Source of the DNA: Aestuariivita sp.
Lineage (GTDB): Bacteria; Pseudomonadota; Alphaproteobacteria; Rhodobacterales; Rhodobacteraceae
Length of the DNA stretch: 64,000 nucleotides
Reading direction: 5' to 3'
Assembly: GCA_018401465.1 (NCBI GenBank)
Contig: JAGYKE010000004.1
Coordinates: 124,001 to 188,000, forward strand
The translations under genes and the position numbers were made by a program. The notes beneath the pieces were generated by a model that did not search any database, had not been told where the DNA came from, and was given only the letters and a program-made list of their open reading frames with translations. Positions 36,096 to 44,163 of the stretch are shown here, piece by piece; position 1 is the first letter of the stretch; each line of letters begins with the position of its first letter.

Positions 36096-36886
36096 CACTG
36101 GAGCCGGGCGCGCAGGCGGTCGGTCACGAATTCCATGCCAAGCACGATGATGAAGATGACAAGGATGATCGTGCAGGCGTTCTGATACTGGAAAAGATCG
36201 AAGGCGACCTTCAGTTCCTGTCCGATCCCGCCCGCACCGACGAGGCCCAGAACCACCGAGGACCGCACCGCCTTTTCCAGCGCGAAAAGCGAGGAGTTGA
36301 TCATCGAGGGCAGCGCATCGGGCCAGATGGCACCCAGCGCGACCGACAGCTTGCTCGCGCCGATGGCTTCGAGCGCCTGCTGCGGTTCCTTGTCGGCATC
36401 CTCGATCGCTTCAGCGAAGAAGCGGCCGCAGAAACCGATCGTGTCCATGGTGATGGTCAGCGTCCCCGCGACCGCCCCAAGGCCCACGGTCGCCACGAAG
36501 ATCAGCGCCCAGACCAGATCGGGGATCGTGCGGGCCAGCGACACCAGCGCCTTGGCCACCACGTGAAACGGGCCGATCGGTGACACGCCGCGCGCCGCCA
36601 GCCAGCCGATGGGAATGCTGAGCAGAACGCCGAAGGCCGCGCCCACCAGCGCGATCTGGAAGGTTTCGACGATGCGCGCCGCGATCCGCCAGAGAAAGGC
36701 GGGGTCGAGATTGGGCGGCGTCATCCGGTCCATCAGGTTCACGAAACGCGGCGCGCCCTGCACCAGCTGGTCCGGGGTAGGTGCCACCTGCGTCATCGAG
36801 GCGATCAGCACGGCCAGCGCCGCGACCGTGACCACGAAGCTCAGTGGCGACAAGCGGTTGAGGCGCGGGGGCACGGGACGGGTCAT
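36095..36886 (-). CDS. phnE: phosphonate-type ABC transporter permease (PhnE family)
   Basis: A 263-residue permease. It has the PhnE segment FQIALVGAAFGVLLSIPIGWLAARG, DLVWALIFVATVGLG, and the EAA loop QALEAIGASKLSVALGAIWPDALP. Family members import phosphonates, phosphite or phosphate. It overlaps the phnC stop by 4 bases and is last in the phnM-phnD-phnC-phnE order. Only one phnE copy is present, so the channel is likely a homodimer. Confidence 0.88.
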   Translation of the reverse strand: MTRPVPPRLNRLSPLSFVVTVAALAVLIASMTQVAPTPDQLVQGAPRFVNLMDRMTPPNLDPAFLWRIAARIVETFQIALVGAAFGVLLSIPIGWLAARGVSPIGPFHVVAKALVSLARTIPDLVWALIFVATVGLGAVAGTLTITMDTIGFCGRFFAEAIEDADKEPQQALEAIGASKLSVALGAIWPDALPSMINSSLFALEKAVRSSVVLGLVGAGGIGQELKVAFDLFQYQNACTIILVIFIIVLGMEFVTDRLRARLQ

Positions 36887-37647
36887 GCGAAGGTGCGCTC
36901 CAGATCGTCGTCGGCGACGGCAGCGGCGGGTTTGTCGAACAGCACGCGGCCCCCGCGCAGCGCCACGACGCGGTCGGCGTAATCAGCCAGATGCGCCATG
37001 TTGTGACTGGTGAAGACCATGGTGATCCCGCGCTTCAGGCAGAGGCCGGAGAACAGCTCCATCACGCTGCGCCCTGCCGCGGGATCAAGGCTCGCCACCG
37101 GTTCATCGGCGAGGATCAGCTCGGGTCCGCGCACCAGCGCGCGGGCGATGGCGACGCGCTGCTGCTGGCCGCCCGACAGCGCATCGGCGCGCGCCCCGGC
37201 CTTGTCGGCGAGCCCCACATCGTCAAGCGCGGCCATGGCGCGGACGCGCCAGTCGGCGCGGGCGGTCATGTGGCTGAACCCGCGCCACGATCCGGGGTCG
37301 CCCAGAAGACCGTGCAGCACGTTGCACAGGACCGTGCGCCGCCGCACAAGGCAGTGCTGCTGGAAGACAAAGCCCGTCTTCTGCCGGATGCGAGTACGCT
37401 GCGCACGCGAAGGTGCGCGTTCGAACCGTTCCCCGAAGCTGGTGACCGCGCCGCCGGACAGATCGTGGAGCCCCAGAAGGCACTTGAGCAGCGTGGACTT
37501 GCCGCTGCCGTTCGCGCCGATCAGCGCCAGCCGTTCCCCACGGTGCAGATCAAGGTCGATCCCGCCAAGAACCTTCGCCCCCCCGGGATAGGATTTGTGC
37601 AGGCCGCTGGCCTGCAACAGGATATCAGGGGGCGTCAGATGCTTCAT
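36883..37647 (-). CDS. phnC: phosphonate-type ABC transporter ATP-binding protein (PhnC family)
   Basis: A 254-residue ATPase. The ATG at 37647 begins KHLTPPDILLQASGLHKSY; a GTG at 37695 lies in the hairpin just after phnD and is rejected. It has Walker A GANGSGKST, Q-loop in FVFQQHCLVRRRTVL, signature LSGGQQQR, and Walker B LILADEPVASLDP. The FQQHxLVxRxxVxxNVLxG block is diagnostic of PhnC. It powers uptake with PhnD and PhnE. Confidence 0.9.
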   Translation of the reverse strand: MKHLTPPDILLQASGLHKSYPGGAKVLGGIDLDLHRGERLALIGANGSGKSTLLKCLLGLHDLSGGAVTSFGERFERAPSRAQRTRIRQKTGFVFQQHCLVRRRTVLCNVLHGLLGDPGSWRGFSHMTARADWRVRAMAALDDVGLADKAGARADALSGGQQQRVAIARALVRGPELILADEPVASLDPAAGRSVMELFSGLCLKRGITMVFTSHNMAHLADYADRVVALRGGRVLFDKPAAAVADDDLERTFA

Positions 37648-37659
37648 GCCGCGGGCCGT

Positions 37660-37684
37660 CCGGGGCGGCCATGGGCCGCCCCGG
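37660..37684 (-). terminator. intra-operon hairpin after phnD
   Basis: CCGGGGCGGCC-ATG-GGCCGCCCCGG: an 11-pair perfect stem between the phnD stop and the phnC start. It lacks a T-run and so is more likely an RNA-stability element than a full stop. Confidence 0.7.
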
Positions 37685-37695
37685 TTCGGGTGCAC

Positions 37696-38547
37696 TCAGT
37701 CGCCGACAAAGGCGTTGGTGTCGACACCGATGGTCGCATACATCGCGCGGACATAGTCGTAATCCGCATCGTCGACTTTCGGCAGGAAGACGCCGCCGCG
37801 GTACTTCTGGTTGTCCTCGCCTTCGAGGATGGCCGCCATGAGCGCGGCGCTGTCGTTGACGAAGGCGTTGCGCACCGCCTCGATGACCGAGGGATCGAGA
37901 TCGGCGCGCGCGACAAGGATGTCGTTCGGCAGGTCGGGGCCGCGCGCCACGACGCGGAACGCGGTGTCGGGGAAGGCGTCGCGGATGCGGCTCAGGTGGC
38001 CGTCATTCATGCCGATGCCTGCGATGTCGCCGCGGATCAGCGCCTCGACCGCGACGTTGCGCGACAGGATCTGCGCGTCATAGTCGGTGCCATAGCCAAG
38101 CCCGTTATCGGTCAGAACCTGTGCCGGCCCAAGGTGCTGAGAGGTCGATCCGACCGACCCGAAGGTCACGATCTTGCCCTTGAGGTCCTGCACGGTGGCG
38201 ATGGGGCCATCGGCCAGCACGACGACCTGCGCGTAATATTCCGGGCGCTGCCAGGCGGTGACGATCTCGACCTCGGTGATCGAGTTGATGACGACATATT
38301 CCGCCGGACCGGTCAGGACGAAATCAACCTGATCGGCATTGATCGCCTCGACAGCCGAGGTGCGCGAGCTGACGGGGAAGAGTTCGATCTCGAGCCCGGT
38401 CGAGGCTTCGAGCGCGGCCTCGAAGGCGGCGAATTCGGCCTGCAGGGCTTCGAGCCCTTCGATATCGGTCACGGCAAAGCGGACCGGGTCGGCGAAGGCG
38501 GGCGCCGAAACGGCGATCAGGGTGGCGGCAAGGACAGAGCGCAGCAC
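37696..38547 (-). CDS. phnD: phosphonate-type ABC transporter substrate-binding protein (PhnD family)
   Basis: A 283-residue periplasmic receptor with a short signal peptide (LRSVLAATLIAVSAPAFA, cleavage AFA|D at residue 19). The mature protein carries YYAQVVVLADGPIATVQDLKG and then TFGSVGSTSQHLGPAQVL, the PhnD pattern for binding a phosphonate or phosphite oxyanion. It lies between phnM and phnC. Because arsenate and phosphate are analogues and the arsenic operon is next door, the true ligand may be an inorganic oxyanion rather than a phosphonate. Confidence 0.88.
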   Translation of the reverse strand: MLRSVLAATLIAVSAPAFADPVRFAVTDIEGLEALQAEFAAFEAALEASTGLEIELFPVSSRTSAVEAINADQVDFVLTGPAEYVVINSITEVEIVTAWQRPEYYAQVVVLADGPIATVQDLKGKIVTFGSVGSTSQHLGPAQVLTDNGLGYGTDYDAQILSRNVAVEALIRGDIAGIGMNDGHLSRIRDAFPDTAFRVVARGPDLPNDILVARADLDPSVIEAVRNAFVNDSAALMAAILEGEDNQKYRGGVFLPKVDDADYDYVRAMYATIGVDTNAFVGD

Positions 38548-38644
38548 AGGGTGTCTCCCTCAGACAGGTGTCAGTCACGAAGGACGCTAGGTGCGGAACG
38601 ACACAGATTCGTGACGCTTCCTGCACGTGGCGGGAACAGATTGC

Positions 38645-39877
38645 TTACCCGGCGGTCAGCGCACGATAGGCGCAGCGCCCGGCAACCCATGTCCCGGTGA
38701 TGGCCGGGGTCTGTCCCCCGGGCCAGTCGATCAGCACGAGATCGGCGCGCTTTCCGGGCGCGATCGTGCCGCGGTCGTCCAGCCCCATCGCGCGGGCCGG
38801 CCCGGCCGAAACCAGCGACCAGAGCGCGGGGCGGTCGGCCCGGCCTTCGGCATCAAGCCGCGCGATGGCGGCCAGAAGCGAGGGATAGAAGTAATCCGAC
38901 GCCAGCGCGTCGCAGAGCCCCTCTTCCACCATGTCGCCCGCGCCAAGCGATCCGATATGGCTGCCGCCGCGCGCGGCGTTCGGCGCGCCGAAGACGATGG
39001 TGTCGCCTGCCGCGCGCGCGGCGCGGGCGGCCTCGATCACCATGGGGAATTCGGCGACATGGGCACCGATGTCGCGGAAGAAGGCGCGGGTTTCCGCCCG
39101 GGTGTCGTCGTGGCTGAGCATGGGCGCGCCGTGATCGCGGCCCATGGCGGCGATCTTCGCGATGTCGCCCGGCACGTCATCGCGCCGCGCCCAGACCCGG
39201 CGCAGAAGCGCAAGATATTCGCCATCCTCCAGCCCCGCGCGTTTGGCATGCCCTGCCGTGCGCTGCTTCAGCCGGTCGTCGTCGAGCGAGGCGGTCCGGA
39301 AATCCGGATCATGTTCGAAGGCGCGGTCCTGGATCGAGGTATCGAAGGCGCGCATGGTCATCGAGGTGTGATCGTTGAAGGCGATCGAGGGTTTCAGATC
39401 GGTGCCCAGCGCCCAGGCGATGGTGTCTGCGGCCTCTTCATGGGCGAAGGTCTCCCAGCGGAGCTGCACGCGGTTCTCGACCGTCAGCCGCGGGGTGAGG
39501 GCCAGCAGAGCCTCCATCATCGCGCGGCCGCGCGACACGGCGCGCAGGCCGGGTTCCCAGCCCAGCGTGACGGCATGGTAGGCGGTGGCGATGCCGTTGG
39601 CCGCAAGCTGGCGGTCGGTGTCGATCAGCGCGGCCTCGACGGGAAAGAACACGTTCGGCCGCGGCATGAGCTGACGTTCGAAGGCGTCGCCATGCACGTC
39701 GATCAGCGCGGGGGCAAGGATCAGGCCCGTGGCGTCGATCCGTTCGCCGCGCACCGGGCCGCCGATTTCGGCGATGCGACCATCGGCGATGGTGACGGTC
39801 GTCTCTTCCTGGCCCGCCGCCAGAAGCACCTGCGCGCCCGTGAATGTCTGCACGATCCCCGACCCTTTTCTTGCCAT
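38645..39877 (-). CDS. phnM: PhnM-family alpha-D-ribose 1-methylphosphonate 5-triphosphate diphosphatase
   Basis: A 410-residue amidohydrolase-superfamily protein. It has the N-terminal beta-sandwich, LAPALIDVHGDAFERQ with metal-type His, then MRPNVFF-like PRPNVFFPVEAAL, PMLSHDDTR, FGAPNAARGGSHIG and LASDYFYPSLL. In the C-P lyase pathway PhnM releases pyrophosphate from the ribosyl-methylphosphonate triphosphate. No other C-P lyase genes (phnG-L) are present, so its role here is open. Start choice is uncertain: the ATG at 39877 has no Shine-Dalgarno and abuts a palindrome, while a GTG at 39853 has GGGG 6 bases upstream. It heads the - strand phnMDCE order. Confidence 0.85.
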   Translation of the reverse strand: MARKGSGIVQTFTGAQVLLAAGQEETTVTIADGRIAEIGGPVRGERIDATGLILAPALIDVHGDAFERQLMPRPNVFFPVEAALIDTDRQLAANGIATAYHAVTLGWEPGLRAVSRGRAMMEALLALTPRLTVENRVQLRWETFAHEEAADTIAWALGTDLKPSIAFNDHTSMTMRAFDTSIQDRAFEHDPDFRTASLDDDRLKQRTAGHAKRAGLEDGEYLALLRRVWARRDDVPGDIAKIAAMGRDHGAPMLSHDDTRAETRAFFRDIGAHVAEFPMVIEAARAARAAGDTIVFGAPNAARGGSHIGSLGAGDMVEEGLCDALASDYFYPSLLAAIARLDAEGRADRPALWSLVSAGPARAMGLDDRGTIAPGKRADLVLIDWPGGQTPAITGTWVAGRCAYRALTAG

Positions 39878-39890
39878 GTCAGGGCCTGAC
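39878..39890. promoter_or_regulatory. palindrome abutting the phnM start codon
   Basis: GTCAGGGCCTGAC is a 6-base-arm perfect dyad around a central G, directly next to the annotated ATG. It could be an operator or an RNA hairpin affecting initiation, and it favours the downstream GTG as the true start. Confidence 0.4.
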
Positions 39891-40283
39891 CCAACCCCAT
39901 TCACATGACTTTTGCATGACGCCGCGCCGAAGGCCACGCTGTGCCCGGACCGCACGTCATGTTGCGTTTCATCCCGCATGTCCGGGGCCACAGAAGCCAC
40001 GCATCGCGCCCGGTCTCTTCCCGGCAATCGGCGGCAAAGCCGACAGGAGCCCCGGTGCACATCGGAACAAGGACAGGGGCCTGCCCCGCCATCGCCTGCC
40101 GGAGCAGCAGGTCGAGCACACCGGAAACCGCATGATTCCGGCGAAGGAAGACGGGTGCTGTTCGAACGCGACGATGTCGAGCCCGCGGAAGGGCGATCCT
40201 TCCCGGCGGGGTTCGTCTGGCGCGTCACGGCCCGCGGTGCGGTCGGCCATGGCCATAGACGAGTTTCCGCCTGCCCCGCGCAG
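39891..40283. other. non-coding stretch between phnM and the stress island
   Basis: About 390 bases with no convincing reading frame on either strand; all open frames lack a plausible start signal and known motifs. The next features are the Crp/Fnr-type box at 40284 and the first island gene at 40401. Confidence 0.5.
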
Positions 40284-40303
40284 GCATTGACCGCGGACAA
40301 TGC
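40284..40303. promoter_or_regulatory. Crp/Fnr-type box 1 (best copy)
   Basis: GCATTGACCGCGGACAATGC, a 20-base near-perfect palindrome (one mismatch pair). The TTG-N8-CAA core is at 40287-40300. It lies about 107 bases upstream of the ATG at 40401. Confidence 0.65.
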
Positions 40304-40400
40304 GGCAGTGCCGCCTTCCCGGGAATGCTCCGGCACGGTGTCGGCGCCTTGGCGGGCGCGGAGGATCCGATGTCAGTCCGACAGAATTGGGAGAACCGGA

Positions 40401-40628
40401 ATGAACAGACTTGATCCACTCGGCCCCTGGCCGGGGCCTTCGATTGCGGCGCTTGCCGATCTTGGCCTGAGCGACGAGGAAATCGCGCGCTACTACGGCG
40501 TTCCGCCCGCAAGGGTGCGCGACGTGAACCGCGCGGCCTGTGAGGACCGGATGGCCGACCGCGCCGTGGCGCGCGCCCATGCGCCCCGGGCCTGCGGCCT
40601 GCGCAGCATGACGGTACCCCGCCGATGA
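40401..40628 (+). CDS. small protein of unknown function
   Basis: A 75-residue protein; the start ATG has GGGAG 8 bases upstream. Residues 20-45 (LGLSDEEIARYYGVPPARVRDV) look like a short helix-turn-helix-like motif, with an Arg/Ala-rich tail after it. The stop overlaps the phosphoribosyltransferase start by 4 bases (ATGA), so the two are coupled. It may be a small DNA-binding or adapter protein; I do not recognise the family. It is the first gene downstream of the best box copy. Confidence 0.65.
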   Translation: MNRLDPLGPWPGPSIAALADLGLSDEEIARYYGVPPARVRDVNRAACEDRMADRAVARAHAPRACGLRSMTVPRR

Positions 40629-41320
40629 ACCGCGAGGCACCGCTGATGCTGCGCGACCGGCGCGATGCGGGGCAGCAGCTTCTCGCCCGCCTCCCGCCGC
40701 TTGACGGCAAGACCACGGTCGTCCTTGCGCTGCCGCGCGGGGGCGTTCCGGTCGCCGCCGAAATCGCGCGGGCGATCCACGCGCCGCTGGATGTGGTGCT
40801 GGTGCGCAAGGTGGGGGTGCCGACGCATCCGGAAGTCGCCGCCGCAGCCGTCGCCGACGGGACCGCGCCGGTCTATGTCATCAATCACGCGGTCGCCGCC
40901 GCCGCGGGGCTGTCCGAGGCCGACATCCGCGCGCTGGCCGCGCCGGAACTGGCCGAGATCGAACGGCGGCGCAGGCTCTGGCATGGTGGGCGGGGGACGG
41001 TCGGCGTGGCCGGAAAGACCGTCGTCGTGGTCGATGACGGCGTCGCGACGGGCGCGACGGCCAAGGCCGCGTTGCGCGCGCTGGCCGCGGCCGGGGCGGC
41101 GCGGATCATTCTTGCGGTGCCGGTCGCGCCGCCTGCGGTGCTGGCCGAACTGGCCGGGCTGGCCGACGCGATAATCTGCCTTGCGGCGCCTGAACACTTT
41201 GTCGCCGTGGGCGCCCATTACCAGGATTTCCGGCAGGTGGCCGATACCGAGGTGGCCTTCATGCTGGAGGGGCAGGCCCGCGCGCTCGAGGATGCGGGGC
41301 CGGTGGGCGGCAATGACTGA
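40625..41320 (+). CDS. phosphoribosyltransferase family protein
   Basis: A 231-residue protein with a type I phosphoribosyltransferase core. It has LALPRGGVPVAAEIARAI near the N-terminus and the PRPP loop VVVVDDGVATGATAKAAL (about 135-152). Stress-island members of this group are often annotated simply as phosphoribosyltransferases and sit beside Hsp20, CBS and host-attachment genes. The substrate base is unknown, and such proteins may act as regulators or phosphatases rather than in nucleotide salvage. It is coupled to the 75-residue gene upstream. Confidence 0.85.
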   Translation: MNREAPLMLRDRRDAGQQLLARLPPLDGKTTVVLALPRGGVPVAAEIARAIHAPLDVVLVRKVGVPTHPEVAAAAVADGTAPVYVINHAVAAAAGLSEADIRALAAPELAEIERRRRLWHGGRGTVGVAGKTVVVVDDGVATGATAKAALRALAAAGAARIILAVPVAPPAVLAELAGLADAIICLAAPEHFVAVGAHYQDFRQVADTEVAFMLEGQARALEDAGPVGGND

Positions 41321-41333
41321 CCGTATGGTCGGA

Positions 41334-41759
41334 CTAGTCCCAGAGTTCCCGGACGGATTTGCGCATCGCCGTGCGGACCTGATCGAATTCGCCGAAGGAC
41401 ACATGCCGTCGCAGCAGGTCAAAGACCGCGGCCACGGCGCGTTCGGGGTCGTCGAGCGGCTGGTTCTGGAACCGCCCGGTGACGCGGGAAAGAAGGTCGG
41501 CTCTGGACCTGTCGCGCACCGGCGTGTCGGAGGGGTTCCAGCCCTCGAAATAGATGCCGCGGATCAGGATCGGCAGTTGCGCAGACAGGTCGGCCGCCTC
41601 GTCCACGCCCAGCATGTCGCGCACCGCGTGCAGGGTTTCGCGCAACAGCAGATAGGCGCGCGACTTCTCGCGCCACTCCAGATCCTCGCAAAGCTCGTTC
41701 AGCCATTCGGCCACCACCTGCGGTGCGTGGTCGAGTGTCGAGATACCTGTCGTCGCCAT
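41334..41759 (-). CDS. DUF2267 domain protein
   Basis: A 141-residue protein. It has the DUF2267 pattern: AYLLLRETLHAVRDMLGVDEAADLSAQLPILIRGIYFEGW, then a second helical half ending FGEFDQVRTAMRKSVRELW. The ATG at 41759 is preferred because the earlier in-frame start would run through the promoter region and box 2. DUF2267 proteins are frequent in alphaproteobacterial stress islands, with no known activity. It is transcribed away from the CBS gene, with two boxes between them. Confidence 0.82.
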   Translation of the reverse strand: MATTGISTLDHAPQVVAEWLNELCEDLEWREKSRAYLLLRETLHAVRDMLGVDEAADLSAQLPILIRGIYFEGWNPSDTPVRDRSRADLLSRVTGRFQNQPLDDPERAVAAVFDLLRRHVSFGEFDQVRTAMRKSVRELWD

Positions 41760-41826
41760 CTGTCTCACCCCTGTACGGATCGGTCTTTCCCCGGGCCGAG
41801 TGTCGGGCCGCCCCGGGGCGGACGCA

Positions 41827-41840
41827 TTGACCGCACGCAA
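41827..41840. promoter_or_regulatory. Crp/Fnr-type box 2
   Basis: TTGACCGCACGCAA preceded by GCA, giving the GCATTGAC half. The centre is about 74 bases upstream of the DUF2267 start. Confidence 0.55.
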
Positions 41841-41850
41841 CCGGGCGGCG

Positions 41851-41864
41851 TTGCGCGTCATCAA
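41851..41864. promoter_or_regulatory. Crp/Fnr-type box 3
   Basis: TTGCGCGTCATCAA followed by TG, so the other strand reads CATTGATGACGCGCAA. The centre is about 64 bases upstream of the CBS gene start; box 2 faces the divergent gene. Confidence 0.5.
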
Positions 41865-41921
41865 TGATCCCTGCCCGGCGGTTTGTCATTCTGGCCTCCA
41901 CATTTTCGCAGGGAGATTGAG

Positions 41922-42341
41922 ATGGAGGTTTCCAAAGCCATGCACCGGAAGGCCCAATGGGCCAGCGTCGACACCCCGGTGGCCGAGATCGCGCGCATGA
42001 TGGCGAAGGACGACATCGGCGCGGTTCCCATCGGCAAGGATGACAAGCTGGTCGGCATGCTGACCGACCGCGACATTGCCCTGCGCGTGGTTGCCAAAGG
42101 GCTCGACCCCGCGGGGACCAAGGCCGGGACGGTGATGACCAAGGGCATCGTCTGGGCCCGCACGTCAGAGACGGTCGAGGACGCGATCCACCTGATGGAC
42201 CGCAGGAAGATCCGCCGCCTGCCGGTGATCGACGACAACAAGCGTCTTGTCGGGATGCTCAGTCTTGGCGACATCGCCCATTCGGTCAGCCGCGAATTGT
42301 CGGGCGAGATCTTGCATGCGGTGGCCGACCATCATTCCTGA
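41922..42341 (+). CDS. CBS-pair domain protein
   Basis: A 139-residue protein made of two CBS motifs: residues about 8-65 (VAEIARMMAKDDIGAVPIGKDDKLVGMLTDRDI) and 72-130 (IHLMDRRKIRRLPVIDDNKRLVGMLSLGDIA). CBS pairs bind adenine nucleotides and act as energy sensors for partner proteins; here no fused output domain exists. The start at 41922 has GGGAG 9 bases upstream. It is probably a free-standing nucleotide-sensing regulator or stress protein. Confidence 0.88.
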   Translation: MEVSKAMHRKAQWASVDTPVAEIARMMAKDDIGAVPIGKDDKLVGMLTDRDIALRVVAKGLDPAGTKAGTVMTKGIVWARTSETVEDAIHLMDRRKIRRLPVIDDNKRLVGMLSLGDIAHSVSRELSGEILHAVADHHS

Positions 42342-42376
42342 TGGCGCCGACACGGTCCATGGGAAAGGGAAACGCC

Positions 42377-42658
42377 ATGAGGTTTCCATGCTTGCGGACA
42401 TTTCCGGTGGTCTGGCTTGCCGCCCTTGCCGCCTGCGGCGATCTCACACCCGAGCAACAGACCTTGGTGGGCGTCACGGGCGGTGCCGCGGCGGGGCTGA
42501 TCACGGCAGACTTGCTGGACGCCGACAACGACTGGCGGATCATCGCGGCGCTGACGGGGGCTGCGGTGGGCACGGTGGTGGCGCGCAACTCCGAGACGGG
42601 CAGATGCGCCTATGCGCGGGGCGACGGCACCTATTATACCGCGCCCTGCCCCCGGTAG
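42377..42658 (+). CDS. small lipoprotein with glycine-zipper-like segment
   Basis: A 93-residue protein. The leader is basic and hydrophobic, with a lipobox LAAC near residue 20, so it should be acylated and placed in a membrane. The centre holds two small-residue helices (GVTGGAAAGLITADLL and IIAALTGAAVGTVVA), like glycine-zipper proteins, and the C-terminus has a cysteine pair. It follows the CBS gene by 35 bases and may share its transcript. The function is not known. Confidence 0.72.
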   Translation: MRFPCLRTFPVVWLAALAACGDLTPEQQTLVGVTGGAAAGLITADLLDADNDWRIIAALTGAAVGTVVARNSETGRCAYARGDGTYYTAPCPR

Positions 42659-42670
42659 GAGGGCACCTGC

Positions 42671-42686
42671 CTGACCCATCGGTCAG
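42671..42686. terminator. short convergent hairpin
   Basis: CTGACC-CATC-GGTCAG, 6 perfect pairs, between the lipoprotein gene and the convergent Crp/Fnr gene, overlapping the stop codon of the latter. Confidence 0.4.
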
Positions 42687-43474
42687 TCAAGCATCCGCCG
42701 TTCCGACAGTTTGAGCATCTCGAGCGCGGCGAGATCGCCGATATCGGGTTCGCCGGCTTCCTCGGCCAGTTCTTCGAGGTCCATAAGGTCGATCAGATCT
42801 GGGCGCAGCATCTCGATCAGCCCGGCATCGGCCAGTGCGTGAAATCCGCGGCTGACCGATTCGATCCGCGTCCCGAGAAGATGCGCGATGTCCGGGCGCG
42901 ACAGCGGAATCTTCACCCGCAACCTGTTGTTCGCCACGGTCACCATGTCATCGACATTCCGGAACCGGGTGCACAGCAGCAGCAGGAAGCCCGCCAGCCG
43001 CCCGCGCACCTTGGGATTGGCCAGAATGATCATCCAGTCGCGCGCGCGGTCCAGTTCGTTCAGCAGGCTGAGAAGAAGCAGCCGGTCAAGCTGAGGTGAC
43101 CGCTGCAAGATCGCCTCGAATCTCGGCCGCGGGAAGGTATAGACCTCGGCATCGGTGGCTGCCTCGAGCGAGAAATGCATGTCACCGTTGAAGACGCGGC
43201 CGAACAGGTCGCCCTCGACCAGAAGGCCCACGACATGCTGGCGGCCATCGGGGAGGGATTTCTGCATCCGCAGGATACCGCTGCGGACAACCCCGCTGAA
43301 CGGCGGCGGCGATCCGACTTCTGCGATGGTCTGCCCGGCGCTGAAGTCCCGAAGACGGCAGATCGACCGCAACTCCTGCCTGAGGTCTTCCGGCAGATCG
43401 TCGAAACCCCTCAATTCCCGCAGACCACAATTGTAAGCGCCGTTTTCCGCGCGCTCGCCAAGCCGTTCTTCCAT
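42683..43474 (-). CDS. Crp/Fnr-family regulator 1
   Basis: A 263-residue regulator. Residues about 25-145 are a cyclic-nucleotide-binding-like beta barrel; residues 165-240 are a winged helix with recognition segment RPDIAHLLGTRIESVSRGFHAL. The ESVSR matches the E-x-x-S-R of FNR/FixK/Dnr proteins that read TTGA half-sites. Only two scattered cysteines (16 and 39) lie in the N-terminal part, with no CxxC, so no FNR-type cluster is expected; it resembles FixK/Dnr-type members. It is a good candidate reader of the boxes listed around it. The acidic C-terminal tail (ELAEEAGEPDIG) is unusual. Confidence 0.88.
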   Translation of the reverse strand: MEERLGERAENGAYNCGLRELRGFDDLPEDLRQELRSICRLRDFSAGQTIAEVGSPPPFSGVVRSGILRMQKSLPDGRQHVVGLLVEGDLFGRVFNGDMHFSLEAATDAEVYTFPRPRFEAILQRSPQLDRLLLLSLLNELDRARDWMIILANPKVRGRLAGFLLLLCTRFRNVDDMVTVANNRLRVKIPLSRPDIAHLLGTRIESVSRGFHALADAGLIEMLRPDLIDLMDLEELAEEAGEPDIGDLAALEMLKLSERRMLD

Positions 43475-43632
43475 CTTCAGTTACTTTCGCTTCTGTCCAA
43501 GGGGGCGGGTTGCCAAGGACAACTGAAACGTTACGCAACCAGTCCCGCCGCACTGTGGGAAGACAATCGTCACAATCACGCGCAGGCGAAAATCAGCCGA
43601 CAGGTGCGAGCATATCAGAAAATTTGCATGAG

Positions 43633-43646
43633 TTGCGAACTATCAA
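43633..43646. promoter_or_regulatory. Crp/Fnr-type box 4
   Basis: TTGCGAACTATCAA followed by TGC; the other strand reads GCATTGATAGTTCGCAA. The centre is about 67 bases upstream of the host-attachment-family gene and 165 bases from the divergent crp/fnr gene 1. The surrounding 100 bases are AT-rich for this region. Confidence 0.55.
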
Positions 43647-43706
43647 TGCTTCCCATGCGTCAATCGTGTTCTTTTTGGCAACGGATCGCCGAAGGACGGG
43701 AACAAG

Positions 43707-44150
43707 ATGAACGGTTCAAGGACCTGGGCGCTGGTCATGAACAGCGTGCGCGCTCGGATCTTGCGCGGCGTGGCCAATGGTGACGGAGAGGATCACGTCG
43801 AGATCGTCAGCCGCGCTGCGCTGCGGCACATGCGCGATATGCTTGGCAGACAGACCGGGCCGGACGATCTGCCGGGTGTCGACCGGAAGGATACGGAGGG
43901 CGATTCGGTCGTCCGTGACATGCAGGAATTCGCGGCCGAAACGGGCGAGGTTCTGGAACAGCATCGCAGGGCGGGCGATTTTGCCCGCCTGGCGGTTTTT
44001 GCCGAACCCCGAATGCTCGCCATCCTGCGCGCAGAATTGCCTGCGACGCTGCGCAAGGCGGTCGTTCTCGAACTGCCTTTGAACTTGATAACTCTGCCGG
44101 AGCGGGAATTGCGCCAAAGGGTGCGGACCCATCTCCTCAACGGTTTCTGA
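43707..44150 (+). CDS. host-attachment protein family (RF1-like fold) protein
   Basis: A 147-residue protein with the 'host attachment protein' family layout: TWALVMNSVRARILRGV at the N-terminus, a middle region with DRKDTEGDSVVRDMQEFAAETGEVLEQ, and the conserved C-terminal helix pattern LVVFAEPRMLAILRAEL-like followed by LPERELRQRV. The name comes from a plant-pathogen study and may mislead; in Rhodobacterales these genes travel with stress genes. It has box 4 upstream and lies 30 bases before crp/fnr gene 2, so the two probably share a transcript. Confidence 0.82.
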   Translation: MNGSRTWALVMNSVRARILRGVANGDGEDHVEIVSRAALRHMRDMLGRQTGPDDLPGVDRKDTEGDSVVRDMQEFAAETGEVLEQHRRAGDFARLAVFAEPRMLAILRAELPATLRKAVVLELPLNLITLPERELRQRVRTHLLNGF

Positions 44151-44163
44151 AACACGTCTGATC

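Noticed and set aside
38627-39889. A 420-codon open frame on the + strand
   Set aside because: It mirrors phnM exactly and has no recognisable fold.
43509-43521. TTGCCAAGGACAA upstream of crp/fnr gene 1
   Set aside because: The spacing is seven bases, not eight, so it does not fit a Crp/Fnr dimer site.
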